This document shows, in pieces, positions 37,601 to 46,428 of a DNA stretch of 55,643 bases. The notes under the pieces were generated by a model that did not search any database, was not told the DNA's origin, and worked only from the letters and a program-made list of their open reading frames with translations. Source of the stretch: a virus; the IMG/VR virus record IMGVR_UViG_3300032331_001807, positions 1 to 55,643 of that record. One strand, written 5' to 3'. Numbering within the stretch: the stretch's first letter is position 1; each line of letters begins with the position of its first letter. The position numbers and the translations under genes were made by a program.

Positions 37601-38808
37601 CAGAAGCTCACATAGGTGCCGGGGGTGATGTTCAATCCGGGGGTGGTCGCCCCGTCCCACGGGAGGACGACCGAGGGGTAGTTTGGATCAGTGACGATCT
37701 GAAACACGGCCAAGGTCAAGCCCACGTTCGTCGAGTGCGTGAGCACCTTCGACGTACCGAGCAGGAAGCTCCCCAGCACACCCGTGCGACCGTTCAGCCC
37801 GTCCGTATCGGACACCGCCGTGGTCCACGGACCCGCGTTGTAGCTGATGGGCGAAAGCTGCTTGTTGGGTTGGTACGGAGAATCTTGGTACGGAGGTGCT
37901 CCGATGTACAGGTTCACCGAGTCGAACGAGCGAGGAGGTCCAACGTCGATCAGCCCCAGCGTGCCGCCGTTTTGAGTGCTGTTATATGGGTTGTAGTTGG
38001 GGTAGGCCGTACTTGCGAGAGCCGCCTCCACTTGGTTGAAGATCATCGACACCTGCGGGACCGGGAGGTCGATGCCCGTATCCGGGGTGCCCGTGAAGAA
38101 CCCCGAGAACATGTACTTCCCGTTGTCAACCCACGAGGTCACCGCCGCGAAGTTGTTCTCATCGAACACCATGTGGCAGCGGGTCTGCGCCGAGTAGCCG
38201 TCGATGTTCGTGAAGATCGGGATCATGTCGGCGGTATCGCTCGCACGAGGTCCGTCCGCCGCGTTCGAACGGGGGAGGACGTACCGCTTGGTGGCGTCCC
38301 ACACAGGCCCGGTGCCCGGTGTCGCACCCTTGGTGTCGTTGGCGGCGGCGACGGCCCCCGAGGAGGCGTTCGTCGTGCCCGTCCACGGGGACGTGTCGTT
38401 CCCAGCCCCGTCATCCCCCATCGCCACGGCGATCCCGACGCACTGGGTGTAACCCGGGTTGCTGAAGATGAACGCCGGGGCGACCGTGCTGATGGCCCCG
38501 CTTCCCGCGTACTGGATCAGCAGGTAGATCGAGTGCGTGCGGGTCGTGGTGATGCCCGTCTCGCCCGACTTCTTCCAGCGGAACACCGCGAACGCCCCGT
38601 CACCGAAGCTGGGTGGAGCGTCGAGGTCCCCGGTGCCGCCGCTGCCACGGTTCGCGGCGATGAGCTCCAGCGGCATCGTCCCCGGGCCGTTCAGCGGGTT
38701 CTGGTCGCAGTACTCGTAGAGCTTGGAGTAGATCGCCGTGAAGAAGAAATTGACGCGGGCGGTGATCGCCGCCGTGTCGTACATCTCGATTACGCCGTGA
38801 ACGGTCAT
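37600..38808 (-). CDS. virion structural protein, fibre region (402 aa)
   Basis: A beta-rich protein of 402 residues without low-complexity repeats: VNFFFTAIYSKLYEYCDQNPLNGPG, FAVFRWKKSGETGITTTRTHSIYLLIQYAG, VDNGKYMFSGFFTGTPDTGIDL. The middle (ASDTADMIPIFTNIDGYSAQTRCHMVFDENN) suggests a folded domain. It lies within the fibre operon and overlaps the next gene by one base. I infer a tail or capsid decoration role. Confidence 0.6.
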   Translation of the reverse strand: MTVHGVIEMYDTAAITARVNFFFTAIYSKLYEYCDQNPLNGPGTMPLELIAANRGSGGTGDLDAPPSFGDGAFAVFRWKKSGETGITTTRTHSIYLLIQYAGSGAISTVAPAFIFSNPGYTQCVGIAVAMGDDGAGNDTSPWTGTTNASSGAVAAANDTKGATPGTGPVWDATKRYVLPRSNAADGPRASDTADMIPIFTNIDGYSAQTRCHMVFDENNFAAVTSWVDNGKYMFSGFFTGTPDTGIDLPVPQVSMIFNQVEAALASTAYPNYNPYNSTQNGGTLGLIDVGPPRSFDSVNLYIGAPPYQDSPYQPNKQLSPISYNAGPWTTAVSDTDGLNGRTGVLGSFLLGTSKVLTHSTNVGLTLAVFQIVTDPNYPSVVLPWDGATTPGLNITPGTYVSF

Positions 38809-38830
38809 CGTCTATCTCCGAGTCTCCGGG

Positions 38831-39751
38831 CTACGCCCACGTCACTTGCAACGCCGAGCCATTCACCGTCAGAACGTCGCCCACCGTCCCGCCTGTGACG
38901 GACATCCGCACCTCGTACAGGGTCGGAGCCAGAGGGGATGGGACGGGGGCGCTGTACGAAGCCGGGGAGGTCGTGTTGATCGGACCCAAGCTCACCAATA
39001 GCGAGGGTGCCGCCGTCACGTCCCAGAGCTCGATGGTCCCTGTCTGCGCCGGGGCCGTGCTCACCGCCGCCGTGGCGATGAAGTTCCACGTTGTCGTCCT
39101 GCCCGTGAAGGTGTACGCGGTGTCCACGATGGCACCGGGGGAGCCTCCCACGGCCACCGTCCCGAGCGTCCCGTCCACCGACACGAGTCCCGAGAGCGGG
39201 ATGTACGCCGGGGGGAACGCTGGCATTGCGTGGACGTGTCCCGCATCGCTCACGTCCCCCGTGCTCCCGGCGGATGCTGTCCCGAGGTCTTGCGGGTTGG
39301 AGCTCGACAGTTGGACGACGCCAGCCGCCGACGTGGTGGCGGCATCCACCGAGAGGTTGAGGTCTCCCGAGAGACCTCCACCGCCCGACAGAGGGGAGGT
39401 GGTGTTGACGTTCCGGGTCGTGGGGACTGCGCCCACGTCACTGGCCGAGGGGAACGGGTGAACGTGATCGAGACGGGCCACGTCCGACGAAGACCCCGGC
39501 GCGGCCAAAGACCCAAGGGATGCCGGATTGCTGACCGTGAGGGCAGTCGTCGGAATCGCCCCCACGTCGCCCGCGTTGGGCATCTGGTGGACGTGATCCG
39601 ACGCGCTCGCATTCAGTGCGCTGCCGGGAGCGGGCGACCCCAAGTTCTGTGGGTTGCTCGTGCTGATCGTGCGAAGGCTTCCCGTCCCTTGAGGGCCGTC
39701 CGTCGTGAGCGTGGTGGGCGTGGTCGTGAGTACCGGGTACCGAGTGGTCAT
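38831..39751 (-). CDS. tail-fibre protein with H-x-H repeats (306 aa)
   Basis: Repeated units of about 30 residues: SDHVHQMPNAGDVGAIPTTAL, LDHVHPFPSASDVGAVPTTR, AGHVHAMPAFPPAYIPL. The H-V-H pairs in successive repeats could bind metal along the fibre axis, as in other trimeric fibres. The C-terminal third (VDTAYTFTGRTTTWNFIATAAV) is a beta-sandwich. A clear phage fibre. Confidence 0.8.
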   Translation of the reverse strand: MTTRYPVLTTTPTTLTTDGPQGTGSLRTISTSNPQNLGSPAPGSALNASASDHVHQMPNAGDVGAIPTTALTVSNPASLGSLAAPGSSSDVARLDHVHPFPSASDVGAVPTTRNVNTTSPLSGGGGLSGDLNLSVDAATTSAAGVVQLSSSNPQDLGTASAGSTGDVSDAGHVHAMPAFPPAYIPLSGLVSVDGTLGTVAVGGSPGAIVDTAYTFTGRTTTWNFIATAAVSTAPAQTGTIELWDVTAAPSLLVSLGPINTTSPASYSAPVPSPLAPTLYEVRMSVTGGTVGDVLTVNGSALQVTWA

Positions 39752-39752
39752 G

Positions 39753-40898
39753 TCAGTTCACCAGTGCCGTGCCCGCGAGGTTCCAGCGCACGTTGGTAGC
39801 CGCCGCCCCGGTGACCTTCACCAACACGTTGGGCGCGGTGGCCGTCACCGTCACCGTCCACACGGTTCCCGGGTCCGTGGGAGTGATGACCACGTCCCGA
39901 ACCGTCACCACGCCCGCCGCGTTCGTGACCGTCGCCCACACCTTGAACGCCACCTGCGCGGAGAGGTCCGTCTTGTAGGCGTTGACGGTGAGGTCGTAGA
40001 AGTGCGCCCGGTTCGCCGTCGTGGGGGTGACCGTGAGGGTTTGAGTCACGGCGTTGGTGGTCAGCAACGTCGCCGTGGGGAGCACATCCGTCCAAGGCAC
40101 CGGGGGATCACCGAGGATCACCAAGTCGGCGTTGCCCAGCAACACCATGCTGGCCGAGCCCAAGAACGTGATCGAGTCCGCGACGAGGTACTGGCACCCG
40201 TCGGGGACCGTCACCACTTCCGGGTCGGGGATGACCTTCCGGGTGAGCCCCGGCACCCCGCCGCTACCGCCACCGACGGAGTTCCAGCCCCACGCGCTGC
40301 CGTCGTAGTAGCAGAGGGTGAGGGCGCTCGTGTCCGTCGCCCAGTAGAACACCCCTTGGTAGTACGGACCCGCTGTCGGTCGAGACGCAAGGGTGCCCGA
40401 GAGGGTCGTGCTACCCCACTCCGGGTTGACGACCCCGGCGCGGAGGGACTGACCGAGGGTGCCGAGGGGCAACCGTTCCGAGGTGGTGATCCCACGGAAC
40501 AGGAGGTCGCCCTGCGTCGTGAGGAGGGACTGCGGGATCGCCCCGATGACCGAGGGCGTCACCGGGCTCCACGTCCCGTCGCCCCTCAAGAAGTTGCCAC
40601 GGCTGGCGACGGGCGTCGTGGGGACGAGGCCCCGCTCCCCGCTCTCCGTCGGAGACGCACCCGTGAACGTGCGACCCACCGGGGCTTGGTTGAGGTTCGT
40701 GCCCGAGACGAACTGCGTGGTGACACGCCCCGCGATGAGTAGGGAGTTGAGGCTCCCGTACTCCAGCGAGTTCTGCACGTCGTTGACGTACAGGAGGTCG
40801 CGAGACTCGCCCGGTGCCAGCGGGGCCAACGACGGCAAGTCGGGCACCGCCACAACAGAGGCGGACACGTTCGTGAGTCGGAGGGTTAGGCCGCGCAT
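39753..40898 (-). CDS. tail-fibre protein (381 aa)
   Basis: The N-terminus (LRLTNVSASVVAVPDLPSLAPLAPGESRDLLYVNDVQNSLEYGSLNSLL) is an attachment-like domain. A fibre repeat follows (LTTQGDLLFRGITTSERLPLGTLGQSLRAG) with a typical ASRPTAGPYYQGVFYWATDTSALTLCYYDGSAWGW unit. The C-terminal half is a beta-rich head (TVTPTTANRAHFYDLTVNAYKTDLSAQVAFKVWATV). It ends two bases before the next fibre gene. Confidence 0.75.
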   Translation of the reverse strand: MRGLTLRLTNVSASVVAVPDLPSLAPLAPGESRDLLYVNDVQNSLEYGSLNSLLIAGRVTTQFVSGTNLNQAPVGRTFTGASPTESGERGLVPTTPVASRGNFLRGDGTWSPVTPSVIGAIPQSLLTTQGDLLFRGITTSERLPLGTLGQSLRAGVVNPEWGSTTLSGTLASRPTAGPYYQGVFYWATDTSALTLCYYDGSAWGWNSVGGGSGGVPGLTRKVIPDPEVVTVPDGCQYLVADSITFLGSASMVLLGNADLVILGDPPVPWTDVLPTATLLTTNAVTQTLTVTPTTANRAHFYDLTVNAYKTDLSAQVAFKVWATVTNAAGVVTVRDVVITPTDPGTVWTVTVTATAPNVLVKVTGAAATNVRWNLAGTALVN

Positions 40899-40995
40899 CT
40901 ATATCTCGTGTTCCGAAATGCACCGCGCCCCCCGTACAGCGGGAGCTATACGAGGGGCACCATAGAACCATTAGGGAGCGCGGACTCCCCCGAGG

Positions 40996-41211
40996 TCACA
41001 CCCGCACGGGCGGGGTGCGCGCCGCCGCCGCGTGGATGGCGTCCCACATCGCCCGGTGGTAATCCGGGCCGACCGTCGGGCTGACGCCCACGGGGATCTC
41101 GTAGACGCCGTCCTCGTCCCGCTCGTAGGTCCAGCGGACGAGCTCGACGCCGCCGTTGATGACGAAGGTGGTGGAGTTGATGGCGTAGCGGGTGCGGGGG
41201 TTGTAGCTCAT
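40996..41211 (-). CDS. small hypothetical protein (71 aa)
   Basis: MSYNPRTRYAINSTTFVINGGVELVRWTYERDEDGVYEIPVG at the start and HRAMWDAIHAAAARTPPVRV at the end. The first half is beta-rich and the second helical. No motif recognised. The ATG lies exactly 29 bases from a copy of the recurring GGTTAC-ended motif (41241-41254, minus strand), which supports this start. Confidence 0.6.
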   Translation of the reverse strand: MSYNPRTRYAINSTTFVINGGVELVRWTYERDEDGVYEIPVGVSPTVGPDYHRAMWDAIHAAAARTPPVRV

Positions 41212-41240
41212 GTCATCACCACGGAGGCACCCCCTCACCC

Positions 41241-41254
41241 GTAACCGGGAATCG
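41241..41254 (-). promoter_or_regulatory. recurring 14-base motif, minus copy
   Basis: CGATTCCCGGTTAC on the minus strand, ending 29 bases before the ATG at 41211. A CTCCGTGG stretch follows as in other copies. It is an isolated copy, 8 kb from the main cluster. Confidence 0.7.
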
Positions 41255-42793
41255 TCACTTGGCGAGCACGACACCCGTGAGCAGCACCTCGCACGCCACG
41301 GACATCGCCGCCCGGAGAGACCCCAGCACCACGCCCACGGGGTCTGCCACGGCGGGGGCCTCCCAGAAGTTCTCCACCGACTCCCGCACCGGGCACCAAC
41401 CCACCCACGGGTCGTCCCCCAAGTTGCCCAAGGCGTCGAACGACACGCCCGCCCGAGCACACAGAACCCGTGCAGGCTCCTCCAGCGCCCGTGACAATAC
41501 GCTACCAGCCATGCTGTGACGTAACTCGTCTTGCACGCTAACATAGTGTAGTGTACGGCCAGCCCCCGGAACCACCCCTCCCTTGAGGGTCTCGCGGACG
41601 GCGTGGAGGGTGTCTTCGACTCTCGACCGTCGTTCCACGGCCTCGGCGTTCGTGTAGCCGCCGACCTTGAGGACGCACAGGCCACCGTCCATCGCACCTG
41701 CCCTCTCCCGGTACCTGTCTCGGTCGTAGTCGGAGGTTGTCTCGTCCGCACGTCGAAGGAGCTCTGCTACCCGTGCGGCGATACGGTCTTCCGAATCGGG
41801 GTAGGAGAGGATCTCCGTGCGGTTCTTCTCGACGGTGATCTTCCGGGCGCAGCCGAGCCACTCGGCCTTGAAGTTCTGCACGTTGTCACCCGCGACGGGG
41901 TCCACCAAGAGGCAGTTTGAGACCGCCGCCACGTCCTCCAACCAATCGTGGGTTTCGTAGAGGGAGGGGTTGAGGTAGGTGACGGCGATGCAGGGGAGCA
42001 CCCCCTTGGCGTCGTTCATCACCATCGTCGTGAGGGCGCTCCCACCCAGCCTCGGGCAGAACAGCACGAGCCCGCGCCCCGGCCACTGGGAGGCTTCCTC
42101 CATGAGCGTCTGCACGTCGTCGAACGAGAGCAGGGGCGCGTTGACCACGGCCACCAACGGGCCGTCGAACACCCTCGGCACCCCGTCGCCCTTCGCCATC
42201 GCGACTGCTGCCCATCCCACGTCGAGCACCAGCCCGTCCCGGTAGTCGGCCTCGATGCCCACCCCGTCACCGGGCTGGATCAACACGGTGCCGTTCTCAC
42301 CGACCCGCAGGACGGCGTCCACCACCGTGGAGCTCACCAACTCGTCGCCGTGGGAGGCCATGAGGGCCACGCGGCGCAGGACGGCCTCGTCGGGCTCCCG
42401 GGCCATCTCGGTGATGAGGCTCTCGACGGGGTGGAGATAGTCGCGCAGTTCTTGGACGAGGGCCACCGGGTTCCACGTCCGAGGGGTGTAATGGTCCAGC
42501 GCAGCTTGGACCAGAGCATTTGCCAACAGGATGGTGGTGCTCGTACCATCCCCCGAACTGCCATCCACCACGGAGGTCGCCGCACGAACCAGAGAAACAC
42601 CGAGTCTCTCGTACCCTTGAAAACGTACCTCACGCGCAAGTGATGACCCATCGGTCGTCACCAGCACTCTGCCCTTCTTGTCCACTGCCACCTTGGACCC
42701 GTGTGGCCCGTAGGTGGTCGCTACCAGCTTTGCAAGCTCCGTCATCCCGCGCGTGAGGGACCCCAATGCGCGCTTGCCTTCGATGACCTTCAT
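41255..42793 (-). CDS. GroEL-like chaperonin subunit (512 aa)
   Basis: A phage GroEL. Key sequences: TYGPHGSKVAVDKKGRVLVTTDGSSLAREV (nucleotide site and the Asp52-type residue), GDGTSTTILLANALV (GDGTT loop), and RSRVEDTLHAVRETLKGGVVPGAG (hinge and Asp398-type catalytic residue). The equatorial, intermediate and apical domains are in order. At 512 residues it is shorter than host GroEL (about 548) and lacks the Gly-Gly-Met tail. No groES is adjacent. It would fold phage proteins such as fibres, whose genes are next to it. The chosen ATG is preceded by no strong SD. Confidence 0.88.
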   Translation of the reverse strand: MKVIEGKRALGSLTRGMTELAKLVATTYGPHGSKVAVDKKGRVLVTTDGSSLAREVRFQGYERLGVSLVRAATSVVDGSSGDGTSTTILLANALVQAALDHYTPRTWNPVALVQELRDYLHPVESLITEMAREPDEAVLRRVALMASHGDELVSSTVVDAVLRVGENGTVLIQPGDGVGIEADYRDGLVLDVGWAAVAMAKGDGVPRVFDGPLVAVVNAPLLSFDDVQTLMEEASQWPGRGLVLFCPRLGGSALTTMVMNDAKGVLPCIAVTYLNPSLYETHDWLEDVAAVSNCLLVDPVAGDNVQNFKAEWLGCARKITVEKNRTEILSYPDSEDRIAARVAELLRRADETTSDYDRDRYRERAGAMDGGLCVLKVGGYTNAEAVERRSRVEDTLHAVRETLKGGVVPGAGRTLHYVSVQDELRHSMAGSVLSRALEEPARVLCARAGVSFDALGNLGDDPWVGWCPVRESVENFWEAPAVADPVGVVLGSLRAAMSVACEVLLTGVVLAK

Positions 42794-42847
42794 CACGCGG
42801 ATTTTACCGCACGAGGTCACCGAGGGGAGTGCGAGAAGGACTCCACC

Positions 42848-43333
42848 ATGACTGAATCCATCGTAGCCCTTTGGCTCACGGTGATGCTCTCCTTCGCCCG
42901 CCACGAGCCTCGTGAGCGGTTGGAGACCATCGCCCGTACCGTCGTCGAAGCGACGAGTGACCCGCAGGAGCAAGCTCTCCTGCTGACCATCTCGTTCTAC
43001 GAGACGGGGTTTGGCCGAGCGGGCATTCCCTTTGGCCTCTCGTCGGTGAACCGCCGGGGACACACGCTGGCGGACGACTCCCAGTCGTCCCTGCGTATCC
43101 TCCGACGGTCCTACGCCCGCTGCGAGCGTGGCTTGGCCCAGATCCTCGGGCACTACCACCACGGCAACGGGTGCCGACCAGACCCGTACTCCTACAACGA
43201 GGCCGAGACCGTCCGCCGCATGGTGGGCCTCTACTACCGTCGCGCCTACGCCACCGGGGTCACAGTGTCCCCGGCACCAGTGTTCCTTCGGTACGCCGAC
43301 AATCGGCCCCGACCGGGAGGTAGGCGACGCTGA
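42848..43333 (+). CDS. lytic transglycosylase-like protein (161 aa)
   Basis: A hydrophobic N-terminus (MTESIVALWLTVMLSFARHEPRERLETIA), then ALLLTISFYETGFGRAGIPFGLS, whose E-T-G-F resembles the catalytic Glu region of SLT-type transglycosylases and lysozyme-like domains, followed by a helical part (LRILRRSYARCERGLAQILGHYHHGNG) with the G-N-G turn and Tyr-rich C-terminal (YNEAETVRRMVGLYYRR). Likely cuts the glycan strand during entry or lysis. It ends in a basic tail (RYADNRPRPGGRRR). A strong hairpin terminator follows. Confidence 0.6.
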   Translation: MTESIVALWLTVMLSFARHEPRERLETIARTVVEATSDPQEQALLLTISFYETGFGRAGIPFGLSSVNRRGHTLADDSQSSLRILRRSYARCERGLAQILGHYHHGNGCRPDPYSYNEAETVRRMVGLYYRRAYATGVTVSPAPVFLRYADNRPRPGGRRR

Positions 43334-43343
43334 CGGTAGAAGG

Positions 43344-43382
43344 ACGGCCCCGGGAGCGTGTGTCCCCGGGGCCGTTCGCTTT
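43344..43382 (+). terminator. intrinsic terminator after transglycosylase-like gene
   Basis: ACGGCCCCGGG and CCCGGGGCCGT form a perfect 11-pair stem with a 10-base loop, followed by TCGCTTTCG. It sits between the transglycosylase-like gene and the next plus-strand gene, and inspires a GTG start beyond it at 43399. Confidence 0.8.
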
Positions 43383-43398
43383 CGTAGAGTCCCAGACC

Positions 43399-44085
43399 GT
43401 GCCCAAGGGTGTTCACAAGCGAGGGTTGCTGGAGCGCCCCATCCGAACCTTTGAGGCGTTCGCCGCCAACGACCGCAACATCGGCCACGACTTCTGGCTC
43501 TTCCACGGCATCAACTACCTCTCGGGCAACCCGTTCCCCGGCATCTACCGAGGGGACCAGATTTTCCGAGGGCGGATCTTCACCCACATCATGGACGCGC
43601 ACCTCGACGCGGAGGGAGCCCTCACCCCGCGAGGGCGGGAGTGCCTCGTGTGGGCCAGCACCCTCCCCCGCGAGCTCTACCGGGCGTCCGTGTACGTCAA
43701 GGCGTTCGCCCGGAAGTACAAGCGCGACCCGCTGAAGCCCGACGACCCCTACGTCGAGATGGCCATCGTCGCCGTGGCAGAACTCATGGTCGCGCCGACC
43801 AGCGGGTGGGGCCGGAAAGACCCGCCGACGGCGAGGGAGTACTACTTCCGCCCGTCTCTGCTGTACCACTGGCAGATCGCCCGCGCCGCCAAGAACGTGC
43901 TGCGCCACGACCCCCGCAGTCGCGAGGGGTGGGCGTTCTGGGCCGACCTTCATCGTCGGACCATCGAGAAGTACGGGTTGCCCCCCGGCGTCGAGCCCTT
44001 CCGGCTGGACTACAAGGAGCGGAACAACGGCGGGTACTTGGTGGGGATGGGCGACATCCGAGGCCACAAGACCAAGGTGCGCTAG
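43399..44085 (+). CDS. hypothetical protein (228 aa)
   Basis: The GTG at 43399 is chosen because the in-frame GTG at 43360 lies inside the terminator hairpin. The protein is mostly alpha-helical with many Arg and Trp residues (TFEAFAANDRNIGHDFWLFHGINYLSGNPFPGIYRGDQIF, REYYFRPSLLYHWQIARAAKNVLRHDP). No catalytic motif recognised. Its stop and that of the converging Dps-headed gene share a single CTAG. Function unknown. Confidence 0.65.
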   Translation: MPKGVHKRGLLERPIRTFEAFAANDRNIGHDFWLFHGINYLSGNPFPGIYRGDQIFRGRIFTHIMDAHLDAEGALTPRGRECLVWASTLPRELYRASVYVKAFARKYKRDPLKPDDPYVEMAIVAVAELMVAPTSGWGRKDPPTAREYYFRPSLLYHWQIARAAKNVLRHDPRSREGWAFWADLHRRTIEKYGLPPGVEPFRLDYKERNNGGYLVGMGDIRGHKTKVR

Positions 44086-45284
44086 CGGATCGCCTTGATC
44101 TGATCGTGGGTGGGGTTGAACACCACCTTGAGGCCAGCCTTGCCAGACGTAGGCGAGGTGATCGGGGTGATCTTCACCTTCACCTTGCGAGCCATATCTG
44201 CCTGCTCGCCCGAGATGGTCAGAGCGATCTCGGCGTTGGGCGTGTCGTTGCCTTGGAAGTACTCCGAGTCCATTGCGTACTGCTCCCCGTAATCGTCCGC
44301 GATGCGTTGTTCAAGTGCCTTCTCGACCGCAGCGAGGCCCGCCGCCGTGAACACCTTGTTCTGGTCGAGGACGTAGGCCACTCCACCCTTCGCCGCGTCG
44401 AACAGCGGTGCCATGTACTGGGCTACGTCGTAGGGGACCATCTTGCCCGCCGTGCCCCACGTCAACGGGACGGCCATCGCGTTCCCCTCGTACACGGGCT
44501 TGTAGCCCTTGGGTTGACGCAGTGCAGCGAAGTGGTCGGTGCTGGCCACCCTCACTCCCACCTCTTGGAATCGGGCTTTGACCGGGTCTGGTACGTCTAC
44601 TGGAGAGAGAACCTTCCACCGAAGCAGATCCCTCTCTGGGAGAGTTGTCTGCTTGGCTTTGCTGGGTTTGGTGCTGTCCACCCAGACGATGGTCACGATG
44701 TGCCCCTTGGCCGTGTTGCTCTTGGTCACCGAAGAGGGGATGAACCAGAACTCGTGCCCCGCCGCTTCGTCGGTGAACACCTTCCCCAATTGGGTCTCCA
44801 ACCACGTCTTCGCCGGGGGGAGCGCAGCGGTCTTCGCGCTCGCCGCCTTGGGGCGGTTGCGCTGACGGAGCAGGTACAGCGCCGTCTCGTGAGCGTTCGC
44901 CGTCGCCATGAGGAAGTCGTCGAGGCCGAGGGACATCTCCCCGCTGGCCTTGAGCTCGTCGTAGGCGAGCTTGAGCGCCCGCTGGAGGTGCTCCTCCATG
45001 AGCAGGGCGCACTGGTAGGGGTTGTCCCCCACGCCCGACGCCGCGTGGTTGGCGACGAACTTGTGCGTGTCCGAGAGGAGCGACAGGTTCGTGATCGCGC
45101 CCGGGCCGTAGATCCCGACGATCTTCTCGGCCAGCGTGTCGATCTCCTCGCCCACAGCCTCGTAGAGCTTCTGGAAGAGCAGGTGGTCCCCGTAGAACGG
45201 CTCGCCACGGACCTTCCAGTGGGCGGTCTGGTGCGACCACTGAAGGGCGCGGAGGATGGCGAGAAGTTGCAGCAGGATATTCAT
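44082..45284 (-). CDS. Dps/ferritin-like domain fused to a C-terminal domain (400 aa)
   Basis: The N-terminal 140 residues are a Dps-like four-helix bundle: ALQWSHQTAHWKVRGEPFYGDHLLFQKLYEAVGEEIDTLAEKIVG matches the Dps ferroxidase signature (His, His, then Asp and Glu in D-x-x-A-E-K). The C-terminal 250 residues are unrelated, with a beta-rich part (FWFIPSSVTKSNTAKGHIVTIVWVD) and an end (IALTISGEQADMARKVKVKITPITSPTSGKAGLKVVFN). Dps normally protects DNA; a fusion of this kind is unusual. In a phage it could condense packaged DNA or guard against oxidative defence. Confidence 0.65.
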   Translation of the reverse strand: MNILLQLLAILRALQWSHQTAHWKVRGEPFYGDHLLFQKLYEAVGEEIDTLAEKIVGIYGPGAITNLSLLSDTHKFVANHAASGVGDNPYQCALLMEEHLQRALKLAYDELKASGEMSLGLDDFLMATANAHETALYLLRQRNRPKAASAKTAALPPAKTWLETQLGKVFTDEAAGHEFWFIPSSVTKSNTAKGHIVTIVWVDSTKPSKAKQTTLPERDLLRWKVLSPVDVPDPVKARFQEVGVRVASTDHFAALRQPKGYKPVYEGNAMAVPLTWGTAGKMVPYDVAQYMAPLFDAAKGGVAYVLDQNKVFTAAGLAAVEKALEQRIADDYGEQYAMDSEYFQGNDTPNAEIALTISGEQADMARKVKVKITPITSPTSGKAGLKVVFNPTHDQIKAIR

Positions 45285-45299
45285 GGGTGAGAGGTTCCT

Positions 45300-45581
45300 T
45301 CAGAGTTTGAGGATGTACTTCGCGTAAATGCGGTCGATCTCCTCGTCGGTGGCGTCTTCCAGCACTACGGTGTTGTAACCCTCGACGGCGAGCATGATCT
45401 TGTGCTTCCCGCCACGGACCATCCCATCACCGATCCCTTTGAACCTCTTGAAGATCTCGGCAACCTTCTTCTTTCGGTCCGCAGGGGGCATAGCCGCTTC
45501 CTTCAGGAGAGGGAGAAGGTGGGGGCGGAACTCTGGGCGCTGGTGCGCGAGCCGGATGACCTTGGAACGAAGAGTGCTCAT
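45300..45581 (-). CDS. N-terminally tagged protein (93 aa)
   Basis: It starts LRSKVIRLAHQRPEFRP and HLLPLLKEAAMPP. The body (DRKKKVAEIFKRFKGIGDG, YNTVVLEDATDEEIDRIYAKYILKL) is small and mixed alpha/beta. The ATG lies in GAGCAT context with no clear SD. It is the first of four tagged genes in a row on the minus strand between 45.3 and 48.8 kb. Confidence 0.75.
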   Translation of the reverse strand: MSTLRSKVIRLAHQRPEFRPHLLPLLKEAAMPPADRKKKVAEIFKRFKGIGDGMVRGGKHKIMLAVEGYNTVVLEDATDEEIDRIYAKYILKL

Positions 45582-45596
45582 GTGTTGGGTTTCTTC

Positions 45597-46415
45597 TCAG
45601 CGCAGGACGGATTTGAGGTAGTCGAACCACACGTCGTCCCGCGCCCACTGGGTTGCTTGGCTGTCAATCGCGTCGAGGTCCACGCCCTTGGACTTGACGT
45701 AGGCGTCCACGGCGTCGAGGTTGAGGAGCTTCTCGTAGAGCTTTCCCGTGACGTAGGACTTCATCTGCCGCTCGACGGGAAATCCACCGGGGTCTGCCTT
45801 GAAGCCCAACGGGGTCGCACCCCGCTCCACATCCCGAACCGCCCGGTCCATCACGGGGCGGACCTTCGTGTCGAAGTACTCTCGCACGAGGGCGTCCACG
45901 TCACGCTGGGCGTTGGTCTTGGTCTCCTCGACCCACTGCTCCAGCGCACGGGTGTGGGCATCCTCTTGGGCGCGCATCGCCGTCTCGATGGCCCGGAACT
46001 GGGCACCCGACACACGGTTGAGCTCGCCCTTCTTGTCGAGCTTCACGAGGAGGGCGGTCTGGGACTTGGCCGACCCATACTCCTTCTCGTTGCCGTCCGA
46101 CACCCGCCACATGGCCAGAACTTGATGGTCCGTGTCGTAGGCCCAGAGGTACTTCCACGGGTCGTCGGGTCGAACGTGGATGATGCGAGCCCCTTCCTCG
46201 GCCTCCTCGGGGAGCTCCATGAGGTCGCCCATCAGCCCGCCAGAATGGGTGGACAGGACGTACTTGTCGCCCGCGAGGGTCACCGTGTGCGGGTTGCGCG
46301 GCGCGCGGCCCACGAACGGGATCACGTCCCCCGCCGTCTTGAGGAGGGGCAGGAGGAGAGGACGGAGACCGGGCTGGGCATGGGCGAGGCGGATGACCTT
46401 GGATCGCAGGTTCAC
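45597..46415 (-). CDS. N-terminally tagged protein (272 aa)
   Basis: The tag reads LRSKVIRLAHAQP and LRPLLLPLLKTAGDV. The body has a beta-rich part (VTLAGDKYVLSTHSGGLMGDLMELP, RIIHVRPDDPWKYLWAYDTDHQVLAMWRVSDG) and a long alpha-helical C-terminal (AIETAMRAQEDAHTRALEQWVEETKTNAQRDVDALVREYF). No enzyme motif is obvious. The stop lies two dozen bases before the next tagged gene. Probable virion protein by tag. Confidence 0.7.
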   Translation of the reverse strand: MNLRSKVIRLAHAQPGLRPLLLPLLKTAGDVIPFVGRAPRNPHTVTLAGDKYVLSTHSGGLMGDLMELPEEAEEGARIIHVRPDDPWKYLWAYDTDHQVLAMWRVSDGNEKEYGSAKSQTALLVKLDKKGELNRVSGAQFRAIETAMRAQEDAHTRALEQWVEETKTNAQRDVDALVREYFDTKVRPVMDRAVRDVERGATPLGFKADPGGFPVERQMKSYVTGKLYEKLLNLDAVDAYVKSKGVDLDAIDSQATQWARDDVWFDYLKSVLR

Positions 46416-46428
46416 GGGAGGAGCTCCT

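Noticed and set aside
43360-43398. Earlier GTG start for the 228-residue protein
   Set aside because: It would lie inside the loop and arm of a perfect terminator hairpin; the GTG at 43399 is more likely.
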